Positions 1 through 12,258 of a DNA stretch of 64,000 nt are shown piece by piece; position 1 is the stretch's first letter; every line of letters begins with the position of its first letter. The DNA comes from Amphirosellinia nigrospora (lineage: Eukaryota; Ascomycota; Sordariomycetes; Xylariales; Xylariaceae), in the NCBI GenBank assembly GCA_004123355.1, contig SCHM01000001.1:10240193-10304192 (forward strand). Reading direction: 5' to 3'. The notes beneath the pieces were generated by a model. It saw nothing but the letters and a program-made list of their open reading frames with translations. It had not been told where the DNA came from and ran no database searches. Made by a program: the position numbers and the translations under genes.

Positions 1-15
1 CCTCGACTTGTCAAA

Positions 16-1292
16 ATGGTTCATACTCCCAGCACTCTTGCGCTCTTCAGCGCTGTTCTCGGCGCCGTCTCGGCTGTTCCTACTCCTCAGCCGGGTCGTT
101 TCACCGTCAACCAGACTCGCAATGCGAACTTCAAGCGACACGGTCCCGCTCAGGTTGCCAAGACGTACCTGAAATACGGACGTCCTGTGCCTGCCGAGCT
201 CGCCGCTGCCCTGGGCTTGACCAAGCGCAGCTCTGGCTCCGTGAACACGTACCCCGAGGAGTACGACTCGGAGTGGCTGACCCCTGTCCAAATCGGCACG
301 CCCGCTCAGACGCTCAACCTTGACTTCGACACGGGTTCGTCTGATCTCTGGGTCTTCAGCACCGACACCCCCTCGAGCTCCGTCAACGGGCAGACGCAGT
401 ACAACCCTAGCAAGAGCAGCACCGCCAAGAAGCTCAGCGGTGCCAAGTGGAACATCGGCTACGGTGACGGCAGCTCGTCCAGCGGTATCGTCTACACTGA
501 CGTCGTCAAGATCGGCGGCCTTTCGGTCGCCAGCCAGGCTGTCGAGTCCGCCCAGGTCGTGTCCTCCTCTTTCACCGAGGAGGGCAACCTTGACGGCCTT
601 CTCGGTCTCGCGTTCAGCACCCTGAACACCGTCACCCCCACCCTCAAAAGACCTGGTTCGACAACATCAAGGGAAGCCTCGACTCCCCCATCTTCGCCGT
701 CGATTTCAAGGCTGGCGGTGTTGGTAAGTCTAGACATAATCCCCATCTATGACTCCCGTGAAGGGTGTTATTTGGCTGAGTTTGCTAACATATCGCCTGC
801 AGCCGGCACCTATGACTTCGGCTTCATTGACAGCAGCAAGTACACGGGTGCCATCACCTACTCTTCCGTGAGCACTCGCCAGGGATGGTGGGAGTTCTCC
901 GCCTCCGGCTACGCCGTCGGTAGCAGCTCGTTCAAGTCGTCCAGCATCGACGGCATCGCCGACACTGGCACAACCCTCCTGTACCTGCCCAGCAGCATCG
1001 TCAGCGCCTACTACGCTCAGGTCTCTGGCGCCAAGAGCAGCAGCTCGGCCGGCGGCTACATCTTCCCTGCAGCGCCACCTTGCCCAACTTCACCTTCGGC
1101 GTCGGCTCTGCCCGCGTGATCCCCGGTAGCTACATCAACTACGCTCCCTACTCCGGCAGCAACTGTTTCGGTGGCATCCAGACCAGCTCAGGTCTGCCTG
1201 TCAACATTTTCGGCGATATTATCCTCAAGGCCGCGTATGTCGTCTTCGACAACAACGGACCCCGTATCGGCTGGGCCAACAAGTCCTTGTAA
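16..1292 (+). CDS. Secreted aspartic endopeptidase, family A1 (aspergillopepsin/penicillopepsin-like)
   Basis: Pepsin-family protease, probably secreted and acid-active. The start gives a signal peptide (residues 1-20, ending AVSA), then a propeptide with a Lys-Arg site at residues 70-71. The first catalytic motif is DTGSSDLW (Asp at about 105) and the second is [10 protein letters not shown], encoded near 961. An intron at 724-802 (GTAAGT...CTGCAG, with TTGCTAAC) joins GGVG to GTYDFGFID. Two one-base losses break the frame: near 645, in a C-rich run before the KTWFDNIKG-like segment, and near 1067, where the reading moves to PNFTFGVGS. With these bridged the protein has the family's usual length of about 400 residues and ends in RIGWANKSL. 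Family assignment is firm; whether the breaks are real or sequencing error is not decidable here. Confidence 0.88.
724..802 (+). other. Spliceosomal intron in the aspartic protease gene
   Basis: Donor GTAAGT, branch-like TTGCTAACAT and acceptor CTGCAG. Removal joins the two halves of the pepsin fold in phase 1, giving [11 protein letters not shown], which fits the family. Confidence 0.8.
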
Positions 1293-1918
1293 GCGCTGAG
1301 ATGACTATAAATGGCTGCATAATGTCTTGGGCACGGGTTTGTTCGTCTAGATAGGCTTAGACGACACTGCTAGATAGTGAATGAAAAAAATACTGAGAGC
1401 TCTCTCAAACTTCAATGCATTTTTGGATGGAATTTTTGCGGTTGTTTCGCGTCTTAGAGATTCGAAGAGAGTTCGATGATCATGTGCATGATAACCACAG
1501 CTTATTACCAAGATTAACTAACCCCAGCATAGACGTGGTGGGTGGGAAACGTAGAAAAGTAGATCGCACAATACTTGAAGCCCCTGAGATGAACGAAATT
1601 TGAAGTGAGAACCTTGAAAGTGATGGTCACACTAGTCCGTACTTGTGATAGATGAATAGTAATGAGGTCTCTGCCCGAGAGTCCGTCTCGATCGTTTTCT
1701 CCGAGGCTAGTCTGTCTCGGTGAATTATAATAGGGTGAATGATGGGATATGATGCCGCGCTACTACACTACTATAAGTAAAATGAACCTAGAAACGTATT
1801 CCCCGCTCTCGTGCCTAGGTTAGATAGCCACCGCCCAATCACGATAAGCGAGCTGTGGTCGACAATCTGGGTTCGATTCCCAGGGGAGGGAGGTCTTTTC
1901 ATAATTGGTACCTGGTAT
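1293..1918. other. Intergenic stretch, no gene seen
   Basis: It lies between the convergent protease genes. The only notable item is a T-arm-like hairpin near 1866-1884 (CTGGG stem around TTCGATT) followed by GGGAGGGA. No matching 5' acceptor strand was found, so it is not called as a tRNA. Confidence 0.6.
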
Positions 1919-4076
1919 TTATAGCTCAGCTACATCCTCTTCATTGCCGTCATCAACAACAAACCAATCCCTCACCACAGCTGTTCCCTTCACAACCGTT
2001 TCCCACACCTCTGGCACACAAGTCCCTGGCTTCAATACGTAACACTTTGGCTGAGGTCTCTCGGGAGGCGTATTCCGCACACTCCATACATCCTTGGGCC
2101 CTACCGTAACCAACCCATCCGTCAAGGGCACAAGTCCCGTCGCGATGTCTCGGTTAAACGTGGCGCGCGTGAAGATGGCGTGAGCTGCAGCCGGTGCATA
2201 TGATGGCACCTCGTGCCCAGCCTGGAACACGCGAGTGAAGGAGAAGTTGCCGACTTGGCGCGTCATGCCACCGAGCTCGTCGTCCGTCGTCAGCAGCGGC
2301 GCGTATCCGGCCTCGGCGAACTCAGCCGCGCGCGACCACGGTACTGCCAAGCTGGCCGCCTCGCCTCCGACCCAATTGCATGCGTAGTCGCGGTCGCCGT
2401 ACATGAGGTGCACCTTGACACCGTAGTCGAGGAGGCTGGCTATCGACTCTAGAAACCCTCCGTGGAGGAAGTCGAACGTCCCTATGAATCCGGTGGCAGC
2501 TGCGGTGGAGTGCTCCGAGTAGTTCACCGGCACGCCCAGAGCCGCGAGCACCGACTCTTGTCTTAGGTAGCCGTACATATGCGGGGCTGGAAACGGGTCA
2601 TATTTTGGGATGAGCGACTACAACACTCTGAGTCAGTTATTGCTGTTATAGCGTGAAATATGAGGGTGCAAGAACGTCGTGCTCTGAAAGTTGCCAAAAC
2701 GGGAAGAGAATGTCTCCGAGAATTACGTACTATCGTACCACCCGTGGTCAAAGCTCTGGTAATGCTCCCAGTCGTTCGTGGCGCAATATGCGGATGCATC
2801 GTTGCAGGGCTGCGTGAGGTCCTCTTCCCACTTGGCGGAGAGGCTCATGAAGAGTGGCTCTTTGCCTCTCATTGAATCCTGGCATCTTTGAACCTTTTCC
2901 TTGCAACCGCCCGGTCGCGTCCAGTTATACCATAGTTCCTCGTAAATAGTCTGATTGAAGACCTGGATATCGTAGGTCTTCGCTGCCATGTTAGCGTAGT
3001 GCATCTGAGATTGTTTACCGGGGCATTGCTACGTACGTTGTTGTAAGGGAAGGATATGAAACTCTCGTGCTGGACCACCATATCTATCAAGCCGTCAATG
3101 ATACCTAGGGTATCCAAATGGAGGTAGTGTGCCTCTTTCTCAGTCGAGCTCCCGTTAACGATCTTGTCATTTTGCTGACGTAGGAAGTGGAAAAAGCCAG
3201 GCCCGTAGTGGCCTCCATAGCTTTCGGCCCATAGACTGATGCGATTGTCTGCCGGCTTGTAGTGCGGGAACTCAGCAAACCAAGTTTGAGCGAAATGCCA
3301 GAATGCGTGCGCTGCTTGTGCGGTGGTGTTGGGTGTCTGGGTAAGCTTCTGGCTGCTGAAAGTTCCGACATGATGTGTCAAATTGGATTCTGGTATGCCA
3401 TCGCTGAAGTCGGCAGGCTCTATTTGGAAACCATCGCCATCCTCGCTTACGGTGGCCGTGCCGTTTGTCAACTCGTCGTATGAGAATCCCACCTGTGTTG
3501 GCTGGTCGATGTAGAGCATGTTGACCTCATTATTCCAACTCCAGGGATTGAGATAGGTTGATTTAGAGTCCGATCCTATAAAACAAGGCCCATTCTCTTC
3601 AAGTAATCCCATCATTGACGAGCCACCTGGCCCGCCGTTTAGCCATATTGCTAGAGGGGCATTTGCTGTGTTCTTCCGAGCCTCGAAAAACCAGAAGAAC
3701 CTGGTCCGAGTGTATGTATAAGCGTATGAGCTAGATTGAGAGTATTGACGACTTAGACTTACGTATTGACCGGATAGTCTTGAGTCTCGCCGTTCGGACC
3801 ATCGTCGAGAAAGCCAGGTGGAAGGTGCACGTAGCCAGAGTAGGACTTCACTCCAGCGGTTGTCTCACAGATTTCAGGCTGCAAGGTATTATGTTATCGT
3901 GCCGCTCTAATAATTAATTGATTAAATTGACCTGATCCCACGCTTACCTCTTTGAATGAGATTGTGACGTTCTCATGAAATTTCGATTGAAGCACTGTTA
4001 TCCCCGTAGGCTGAGGAGGGAACTGTGCGAATATGAAGCCGAAGAGGCTATACTCGACGAAAATAATTTTAAGCAT
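1919..4076 (-). CDS. Secreted serine carboxypeptidase (S10 family, carboxypeptidase S1-like)
   Basis: Serine carboxypeptidase that releases C-terminal residues from peptides, probably extracellular. The start at 4076 gives a hydrophobic leader ([18 protein letters not shown]). Exons joined by GT-AG introns (for example 3879-3947) give the oxyanion motif [10 protein letters not shown], then [15 protein letters not shown], the nucleophile motif [11 protein letters not shown] (near 3220), the Asp motif [11 protein letters not shown] (near 2400) and the His motif [10 protein letters not shown] (near 2210). Several N-glycosylation sequons are present. The reading around 3020-3035 needs either a very short intron or a frame correction. 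After the intron at 2618-2730 one extra A in an AAAA run (near 2605) breaks the frame. The intron at 2618-2730 is homologous to one in the flavoprotein gene at 57.6-59.6 kb (see findings). It converges on the aspartic protease gene. Confidence 0.88.
2618..2730 (-). mobile_element. Candidate introner-like element (intron copy A)
   Basis: A 113-nt intron in the carboxypeptidase gene, donor GTACGT and acceptor TTGTAG. Its first 49 nt match the intron at 58498-58644 at 38 positions, and its last 26 nt match at 23 positions; donor and acceptor line up exactly. A shared block also lies in the middle (TGAGGGT...AGAA on the + strand). The host genes are unrelated, so shared ancestry of the introns themselves is the simplest explanation. 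'Introner-like' is an inference from two copies. Confidence 0.6.
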
Positions 4077-7000
4077 ATTTTATCAATATCAACTTGGATC
4101 TCAAGCAAGTTAGAATACGGGTTTGAGTTCGTAAGTCGTGATGAGGCGGCCGTTGAGAATTAAGATGGCGACTAGGATCACGATGTCGGAGTTCGGACTT
4201 CTGCCTCTTTTGGTATAGCATCTACAATAGTATGTTAAACCACATTTGATTAACTGTGTCCAAGTATTACCATCGTCCCCTTCAGGACCCCCGACTCCCC
4301 AATGATTTCAATTAACCGAGGCGGAAGAAGATATATGCGCCTTGTACTCGCGCATTTCTAGACACCTTTTGTTAAGAGAACGAGGATGAGTACGAAAAAT
4401 GTCAGAAGACCCTGTGATAGGGGTAGGTCATCTATACTTGTTGTTGCGCGAAGGTCTCTAAATCTACCTTCGTAGACGTAACTGGGCTATATACAGATGA
4501 TTCGTTGTCAGTGGCTTCATGACATAAAATTTATTGAAGGTATGCCTGGTTGCAGTAGAAGTAGCAAGGTTCAAACGTAATACTACAAACTCGAAATTTA
4601 TCTGTGAGGAGCTTCGTGTGAGTCACGCATAGGGTCCTAATACCATCCATGCGCTAATTCCTAGCTATACAGATCCCAACCCCTTATCATTCCTAGTGAG
4701 GTAGTGTCGGTGATGCACAAAGGTAGCGATAACATTGCCAAAGCGGCGTGCCTAACACGAGGGGTGTGAATCAACAACATCTTCATAGTCGCAAACTTCG
4801 TTTTCCCTGTACCTCTGATAACTCGTCAATAGGAATAACTAATGGAGAGTAGAGAAAAAAATCATCCTCACGACTCCTTTTTACTGAAATAAAATTCTCC
4901 CCTCGTTGATGTGCACTAACTAGACTGACAACAATCCACCTCCTATGAGATCGTTTCTGCTTACCTCACATTTTTTGGCTTTCCGTGCCTTACTTGCCCA
5001 TTATCATCTATGTCAGTCACATTACCTCTCTCTTCTATCTTCAACAACTTACGCCTTTTCTAGCGCTGAGGCATGTTAAAGATGACATAACACAGGTCTT
5101 CAATTAACACTGATATCTGGTTGACTCTGGAACACCTGGCATAGTCATTGGCTCAATAAATTTACCGTGTGCTGCGTGGATTACAAGACACCATAAGGCG
5201 GTACAATACAGTATATATGGAAACTACAAGGATCGGAGCGTCTTTTTCTCTAGTTTGCGATCTATACTATATGAATTTGAACGATAGTAGGCCTGGTGTC
5301 ACGAAGCGCAACCACATAAACAAAGAGATTCCTATATATATGGTCAGATAACCTCCACGAGGATGGTTCTAGAACTTCGTGCAGCACCAAGTGTCTATCG
5401 CCTATTATATACTGGGTTCATGGCACCTAGCACTAGAGAAACCGTGAGATTGTATCTGCAATTCAAGGAGCAAGTTGTCTTACCTAGACTACTGGGTACC
5501 CTACACCATGTTACTATCTCGCAGAATCTAAACTTATCCTTGATTCCCCCATCTTTCCCGTAATGAATCAAGCCATAGTTCCGATCATCGGCCTATCTTA
5601 CTCTTGCCTGATCACGTATGACTGAGCAATACACCTAACTAGTAACGTACGTATGTATTTACGATGCATAATATGGCAAGGACATGTGAAACGGTGTCAG
5701 GCCGAGCCCTTCTATGATTAGAGGGGGAAACTCTCCAAACCCGGATAAGTCCGAGGAGTGCACAGCATAGCCCTGCGATTAGTTCAACTGGATAGAGGTC
5801 ATTCATAGTCAATATCTGCGCCTGTGGAACCCACATCGGCGATTTCTAAAAGGCACCAATGCATAATTGATTGAGGATTTATCCCGCGTGAGTTACGAGT
5901 CCTGCGTAATATGAGACATTGCATCGCTGTCTAGGTAGGGTAAACATAAGACAAGATTCTGTTCAACGTCACACTGGTGAGGCAATATCCAAGTGCTATA
6001 AAAATTTATAGATGAGAGACCTCTCTTTGTGCCTTTGGAGACATGAGAACAGGCGTATATCTTTGAGGAATACGTGAATCTGATAGCCAAGTTTCAATGT
6101 CATAAGATGATGATGAAAGTATAGAACTAACATTTTGATGCGAAATTATGCAAAATTATCTACAACTTTATGTTGTTCGGTTTTTTGGGGGGGGGGGGGG
6201 AGGGGGGGTTTATTATTCGTGGAGGCGAGGGGATAGAGAGAAAGGGGGATGCTTTGCTTCACGTTTGAGGATATGATAGCGAAAGTGCTTGAAGTTAGTT
6301 CTAAGTGGCGGAAAAAGCTATGACTCGACATCCTATAGGCTTTTAGCTATAATCACAAGCAACTTGGCTTGCTTGACTGCCAACTGCGATCATGTGAATT
6401 TGTACCAGTTATTTCCGTATGTACCAAGTGTCACCTCTTAAATTGTCTCACCTATGCGGTCTAGGCGTCTAGAAATGAGGTAATAGATTTAAGAATGCAA
6501 ATACCAATTCGTTCAAGCCGTTGGTTGCTTTCAAAAGTAGAGTAATCTGGGCTTGGCCTAGATGGATTTTTTTTTCGTGGATGTGCTACGTAGCTCTGAT
6601 GCAGTGACTTGTATGACTATCTCTTGTTTAGGAAGTATGTTACATACACCGAATGTGGGGAACACGTTCTATCAGAAGTTTTCTATATTTCAGTTTTCTC
6701 CGGTGGCGCTCCGAAATTCTATCGCTACTCTTGCCACAAGAGTGTAATATTGTCTAAGTATATATATTGCGAAGGGAATGAGTTAGCTCGACCAATGCGT
6801 TTATGGCGCGGATATTGGATATTCTGTCTTGTAGTTTTTTTCTCCCTCGCGCTATCCTCATAGTATTCCACCTCAAACAATGTTGTTGATATCATTTGTG
6901 TCACTGGCATGCTTCTTCGGTAACCCAAATTGAAGACAGATCGGTTATCTGCTTACTTGATACGGAGAAAGGGGTTGGCGCCACGCTCGTGAGCGAGACA

Positions 7001-7360
7001 CCGTGCAATGTTTACACAACTCGTGAAGAACTCTCGTCGCACTAAAAAGTAATGTCGGGTTTTGTTGGGCTGAGACATGTCTACCAAATCCTCGGCACTC
7101 GGAATGTATGGAGGATATCTTCGCCAAGACTGGGATTTCACTGTTTCAATTTATCCCTCACCATACATAACGATCTACACCAGTATTCGTAGCGTCGTTT
7201 AACCTTGTGGCGTGAATTCCCACGTATAACTGATATCTTGGCATGTCGCCAGTTCCTAGTGATCTTGCTTTCTTGATGTCAAAACACAACAACAACGCCG
7301 CCACCACTGAAGGTTCTGTGCCTTTTCATTAAAGTGTTTTTTGTCATATTCTTACTCACG
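4077..7360. other. Gene-free region of about 3.3 kb
   Basis: No ORF here resembles a known protein or shows a plausible exon structure. It separates the carboxypeptidase start from the antiporter start, so it should hold both promoters. It contains a striking G homopolymer at 6187-6208. Confidence 0.6.
6187..6208 (+). repeat. Poly-G tract (G14-A-G7)
   Basis: Fourteen consecutive G, one A, then seven G, preceded by six T. This is the longest homopolymer noticed in the window. It could form a G-quadruplex or mark an assembly problem. Confidence 0.95.
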
Positions 7361-9411
7361 ATGCCTACCCTTGACGTGAGTGAACTTAATGTTGTGGTGG
7401 CAATTCTTGGTAAGTAGGGAACAAGTATGGAAGAACATTAAGACGAATACTTACTCTATCATCAAGGCTCGTTTGCCGTGGTATATGGCTTGTTTGCTGT
7501 TTGGTTCAAGAGCGTGTGGTATCTTGGCGAGGCTTGTTCGTCATCCTTCCTTCTTCATCTAGAAGCAGGATTCACTAATAGCCATTTAGTGCCAGCTTTC
7601 ATTATCGGCGTTATCCTGGGCCCTGTGGCAGCAAAATTTCTTGATCCAGAAAGATGGGTTCAGCAGCATTAGGTCAAGAACCTACAATCACGCTTGGCGT
7701 AATGAGAGTGATGATTGGGATTCAGCTGTAGGCACGATTTTCGCTCACGACGCCTAGTGACCTCTCCTTCACCAGGCACTCCAATGTCCGGAACTATATA
7801 GCTGATAAATATTCAATAGCGTGATTGCGGGATACCAGCTGCCTGCGAGATATCCCCATTGGCACTGGAAGGAACTCGCTGTCTGTCTTATTCCCATAAT
7901 GACTCTCATGTGGTTGGCAACCTCGATGTGCATTTTTGCAACAATACCTAATGTATCGCTTCTGGCTACTCTGGTTATTGGTGCCTGCGTTACGTCAACG
8001 GACCCTATTTTATCTCAAGCTGTTGCTAAAGGCCCTTTCGCCGACAATATGTTCCTCGACCACTCCGCGAGATCATTTCTGCCGAAGCAGGTGCAAATGA
8101 CGGTTTTGCATCCCCGTTCTTGATGCTCTCGGTCAATCTCATGCGTCTATCTGCTGGACGTCCAGAGACCATAGTCGAGACAATAATCGAAAGGGATACC
8201 AGTAGAGGTGTGGGATCGCATCCCGATGATATCGGTATTGCGATCGGGAATTGGGCGATAGAGACTCTTGTGTACATTGTCTTATTGGCCAGTATCTATG
8301 GCGTCGCGACAGGATACTGTGCTAGAATTGCCATTCGCTTTTCGTTATCTCACAAGTGGATTGATACGGAAAGCTATCTTCTCTTCCCCACCGCGTTGGG
8401 TGTGAGTGATTCCTCGAAATGGTGTTGGCGTCCTTGTAGAAACGTGGCTTGGCTAACTTCGCTAGTTATTCATCGTTGGAACTTGTGGAGCTATTGGGAC
8501 AAGCGATCTTCTCGCCTGCTTTGTTGCCGGATGTGCCTTGAATTGGGATGGGCAATTTTTAGCCGAAACCGAGCGACGACATGATGAGGTCAATTCTTGC
8601 ATTGACGTATTACTGAACTTTGGCGGCTTTATGTACGTCGGAACAGCCATACCATGGGGCAATTCCATCAACCTGATACCACTGGTATCACTTTACCACG
8701 ATTACTTGGCCTTGGAATCCTCGTTCTGCTTTTCCGTCGCATCCCTGCCCTGCTCATTACCTACAAGGCTATGCCCTCGGCGGTCAAAAATTGGAAAGAG
8801 GCTGTATTCATGGGCTATTTTGGCCCTATAGGCGTTGGGGCGGTATATTATCTTGAGCATACCCGCCTTCTATTCCATTCGGACAACCCACGCGAAAAGG
8901 CACTGGTGGATGCTCTTTGTCCAGGTAAGATCAAAGGTAAATTACTAGACTCCTTACTGACTATCCTGCAGTTGTCTACTTTCTTGTTTTCGTATCGATC
9001 GTCATTCACGGCCTTTCTATACCGGCATTAAGCTCATTCTATAGATACTACGGCGTGAGCACAATCACAGATGGTAAGAAATCGGAACTACTTCCTTCTC
9101 TTTTTGACGACATCGAAAACATTAAGTTTCCTCTCTGAGCCAATAAGTCTTCAAGCCTTTGGACCCCCAAAAATTGCGCCCCGAATGTTACAGCTAACCC
9201 CGAGTGTTTTAGATGCAGTAGAGCTTCAGAGGAGAAGTATCTACGTTCCGACACCCCCAATGCTGTCAAGGGAGACCAAGACACCTTTGTCGCTTATAAT
9301 CGCTTCTTCCGTCCATTAGCCAGTCTCAGCATTCTTCCACTGGCTCGCACACCCAGCTGTGAAGATCAAGATAGCACTTTTAGGGAGATTAGAGAAGAGA
9401 TAAAGAAATAG
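7361..9411 (+). CDS. Plasma-membrane Na+(K+)/H+ antiporter, CPA1 fungal Nha1/Sod2 type
   Basis: Monovalent cation/proton antiporter for Na+/K+ extrusion at the plasma membrane. The start MPTLDVSELNVVVAILG matches fungal Nha1-type N-termini. Conserved membrane segments follow across introns: FAVVYGLFAVWFKSVWYLGEA, PAFIIGVILGPVAAKFLDPE, and the ion-binding segment GACVTSTDPILSQAV. After those come ISAEAGANDGFASPFLML, GAIGTSDLLACFVAGCALNWDG, NFGGFMYVGTAIPW and TLPRLLGLGILVLLFRRIPAL. GT-AG introns include one starting at about 7414 and one ending at about 7821. Frame breaks lie near 7656, 8050, 8655 and 9100, most explained by one missing base. The C-terminal tail is short compared with yeast Nha1 and ends at TAG 9409-9411. 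Family call is firm. Confidence 0.85.
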
Positions 9412-10344
9412 GAGACAGGTACTTTACTGCAACTACCTTGGTCTATATGATAGAGTAGGTGGGATGACCTGTTTATATACACGATGGATGCCTTGTGCCC
9501 TTGTACAGTACCTGTGGTGACTCCTTGACCTAGTATTACTTCAGCAATTAGCGAGGTTTACCAACCTACTGTGTTTCATAGTCCAATATCAAGATGCAAA
9601 CAAAAGCTTAGCCAGTCTAGATTATGCATTGCCTCCCATCCCTCTTGAAAATCAATGAGGCGAGAGTACGCCACATCATGAACATTGCGAGGGACTTATT
9701 ACTCTCATAAGAAATTGAAAACTAATGGGAAAACTTCGCGAGTTGTCGGAATTTAAAGTTATACCTATATGCTTAGGCGCAAACTAAATTCCCGTGAAAT
9801 ACTAATAAATGACTAACACTGAGCCTTTCTGTTCTTATCAGATTATCTTCAAGGTGCGATGAGACTTTTTACGATTAGTAGCCATTGATGCCAAGTATAG
9901 CACGATGCATAGCAATCAACTTTAGTATTTAGGTAGTCATGTTAATTTAAGAGAGCAACGAAAAGTACTTGATTTAACAACATTTTATAATTTCTTATGT
10001 ATCAAGTCGCAATAAAACAGATTGTTATATTAGTAGCATGGGTTCTCGAGCGCGCGCCCGGACATGATCCGGGCATAATCGCTCGCAAACACCCAACTCC
10101 TCGTTTTCAAGAAAGGGTATATCTAAACCTTCTACACGCGGTATTAGTATTTGTAATGGGGTATCTAGTTTAACTTTTTTATATGATGCTTCAGGCGTCA
10201 GCTTGCGTATGCAAGTGCGTAGGCTGGTCAGGTACACCCTCCGAAGCAGGAGGCGCCTGTTTTAGGTTTACTTGCCACCCGAAAACCTCATCGTGGTCCC
10301 CTTGTATTGATGAACACGTGTCTTCCTAGCGTTCACCTCGGATC
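9412..10344. other. Intergenic, no gene seen
   Basis: AT-rich. The only structure noted is a nested hairpin at 10048-10084 (GAGCG...CCCGGA-CATGA-TCCGGG...CGCTC), about 260 nt upstream of the GT90 start. The minus-strand ORF spanning it resembles nothing recognised. Confidence 0.5.
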
Positions 10345-12258
10345 ATGCGCTATGGTTCAGTCAATTTCAAATCTGTAACATATGAGAAGAAGAATATTAG
10401 TCGAATGATGGTGGTTAGACGACTACTCGCCTTCCATGGCCCGTTTTCAAATATTTCGATTCAACATGAGCTCAGATACCTCTATACCGCAGCTCTCATT
10501 GCCATGGTGTTCTACCTTGGTATCCTAAATCAGCTCGACATACCTGGCGTAGGTTTTCCGACTAGGTTTCCTAATAATTCCCCATCGCCAGTCACGAAGC
10601 ACCCGATTCAGAAGTTAGCCAAAGACGCCCAAGTCCACTTTGACCAGCTGCTAGCCAAGCGCTCCGTCACACTAGGACAAGCTGCAATTCAGTATCGCGA
10701 ACGCCGTAGAAGGCATCCTCCGCCGGGGTTTGATACGTGGTTTTTGGCTGCACAAAACACCAATGCGGTCGTAGTCGAAGACTTCTTCGATCGTATTTAC
10801 CACGACATAGGTCCGTTCTGGGCATTCGACCCGACGCACCTACGACGAATGATTCAGGATAAACAACATTACATACGCGTCCGAGACGGCAAGGCATGGT
10901 TTGTGTCAGATCATCTCGAGCTTCGTCAGCCCTGGGTGCAGCGATGGACGGAGCTGGTGCAGGAAATGATGCCCAACTTGCCTGACCTTGACATGGTCCT
11001 TAATGTCATGGATGAGACGAGAGTTCTAGTCCCCTGGGAAGATATGACTAAGTATGTAGCCGAAGAACAGCGTCAGCGCAAATTCTTTCCTCCTTCCGAG
11101 GCGGTCATTGAATACACCAAATATCGAGATGAGCATCACGACGATGACGAGCCGGCGATCGAGGTCAAATGGATCAGTGACGAGAAGCATCAATACTGGG
11201 ATCATTACCGTGTGACTTGCCCACCAGATACACCGGGTCGCAATGTGTCTAGCTTTGAGACCCTCCCTCGCCCGCCAAGTTACCCAACACATCCCATGCC
11301 GTATACGATGGAAGGTTTTATCAAAAATTTCACAGCGTCGACGGATCCTTGTTTGCAACCCCACCTTCGTGGTATGCACGGGACTTTTATCGAAAGCGTC
11401 AGCATGTCGACGACGCATTCCCTCTTCCCCATTTTCGGCGGATGCAAGTTACCTGGCAACAACGAGATTCTAATACCAGCTGGGATGATTCTCGATAGCG
11501 ACGATCTGTTTAGTGGGGGCGATACCCACGGCGGAGACTGGCCGCGGAAGAAGAATAAGCTGATATGGCGCGGTGTGGCGAGTGGCGGGCGGCATAAGGA
11601 CAACAATTGGTGGGGGTTTCAACGCCACCGGTTCGTCCAGATGATGAACGGAACCGCTGTATCGCTCTTGGAGGCGGGCGAAGATGTCGCTCCTAGCTTC
11701 AACTTGTCAAAGGCCAGTAAGCCTCAGGCTCTGGCGCGAAGAAACGGTAGCTTAGGCAAATGGCTTTCATCGGTCAGCAACGTGGCTTTTGTCAGATTCG
11801 AGTGTTTTCCTCAGCAGAAGGACAAGAATTGCTGGTATCTGAATCCGTATATGAAATTGAAAGAGCCAATGCACATGAAAAATCAATACGAGTACAAGTT
11901 CCTACCGGATATCGATGGGAATTCATATAGTGGGAGGTTTCGGGCGTTCATGCGGAGCACGAGTCTGGTGCTGAAGTCGACTATCTATTCAGAATGGCAC
12001 GATGACCGAATTATCCCTTGGGTTCACTTTGTGCCCTTCGATAATACCTTCACCGACATCTATACCATTCTCGACTATTATCTCAATGGACACGATAACG
12101 AGGCACGAAAGATTGCAGAAGAGGGGAGAGATTGGGCTGAGAAAGTCATGCGAAGGGAAGACATGAGACTATACGTGTGGAGATTGCTGTTGGAATATGC
12201 AAGGGTCATGGATCCGAGTCGGGAAAGGTTGGGTTTTGTAGGGGACTTGAAGGACTGA
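10345..12258 (+). CDS. CAP10-like glycosyltransferase (GT90 family), type II membrane protein
   Basis: An intact single-exon gene of 637 codons. GT90 proteins of the Cryptococcus CAP10 group transfer xylose or other sugars in the secretory pathway; the acceptor here is unknown. A membrane anchor lies at about residues 47-64 (LYTAALIAMVFYLGIL), followed by a lumenal stem and catalytic region. Recognisable family blocks are the central KLIWRGVASGGRHKDNNWWG, then YKFLPDIDGNSYSGRFRAFM, LVLKSTIYSEWHDDRIIPWVHF and VPFDNTFTDIYTILDYY, with EEGRDWAEKVMRREDMRLYVWRLLLEYAR near the end. Translation could also begin at the Met pair at 10405, which would still keep the anchor. No frame break is present, in contrast to most neighbours. 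Confidence 0.9.
   Translation: MRYGSVNFKSVTYEKKNISRMMVVRRLLAFHGPFSNISIQHELRYLYTAALIAMVFYLGILNQLDIPGVGFPTRFPNNSPSPVTKHPIQKLAKDAQVHFDQLLAKRSVTLGQAAIQYRERRRRHPPPGFDTWFLAAQNTNAVVVEDFFDRIYHDIGPFWAFDPTHLRRMIQDKQHYIRVRDGKAWFVSDHLELRQPWVQRWTELVQEMMPNLPDLDMVLNVMDETRVLVPWEDMTKYVAEEQRQRKFFPPSEAVIEYTKYRDEHHDDDEPAIEVKWISDEKHQYWDHYRVTCPPDTPGRNVSSFETLPRPPSYPTHPMPYTMEGFIKNFTASTDPCLQPHLRGMHGTFIESVSMSTTHSLFPIFGGCKLPGNNEILIPAGMILDSDDLFSGGDTHGGDWPRKKNKLIWRGVASGGRHKDNNWWGFQRHRFVQMMNGTAVSLLEAGEDVAPSFNLSKASKPQALARRNGSLGKWLSSVSNVAFVRFECFPQQKDKNCWYLNPYMKLKEPMHMKNQYEYKFLPDIDGNSYSGRFRAFMRSTSLVLKSTIYSEWHDDRIIPWVHFVPFDNTFTDIYTILDYYLNGHDNEARKIAEEGRDWAEKVMRREDMRLYVWRLLLEYARVMDPSRERLGFVGDLKD

Noticed and set aside
1855-1895. 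tRNA gene suggested by the T-arm-like CTGGGTTCGATTCCCAG
   Set aside because: No 5' acceptor strand pairs with the following GGGAGGG, and no convincing D- or anticodon arm was found upstream, even allowing an intron.
10025-10237. 70-codon minus-strand ORF upstream of the GT90 gene as a gene or retroelement remnant
   Set aside because: No recognisable motif, no splice structure, and it overlaps the hairpin; treated as chance.
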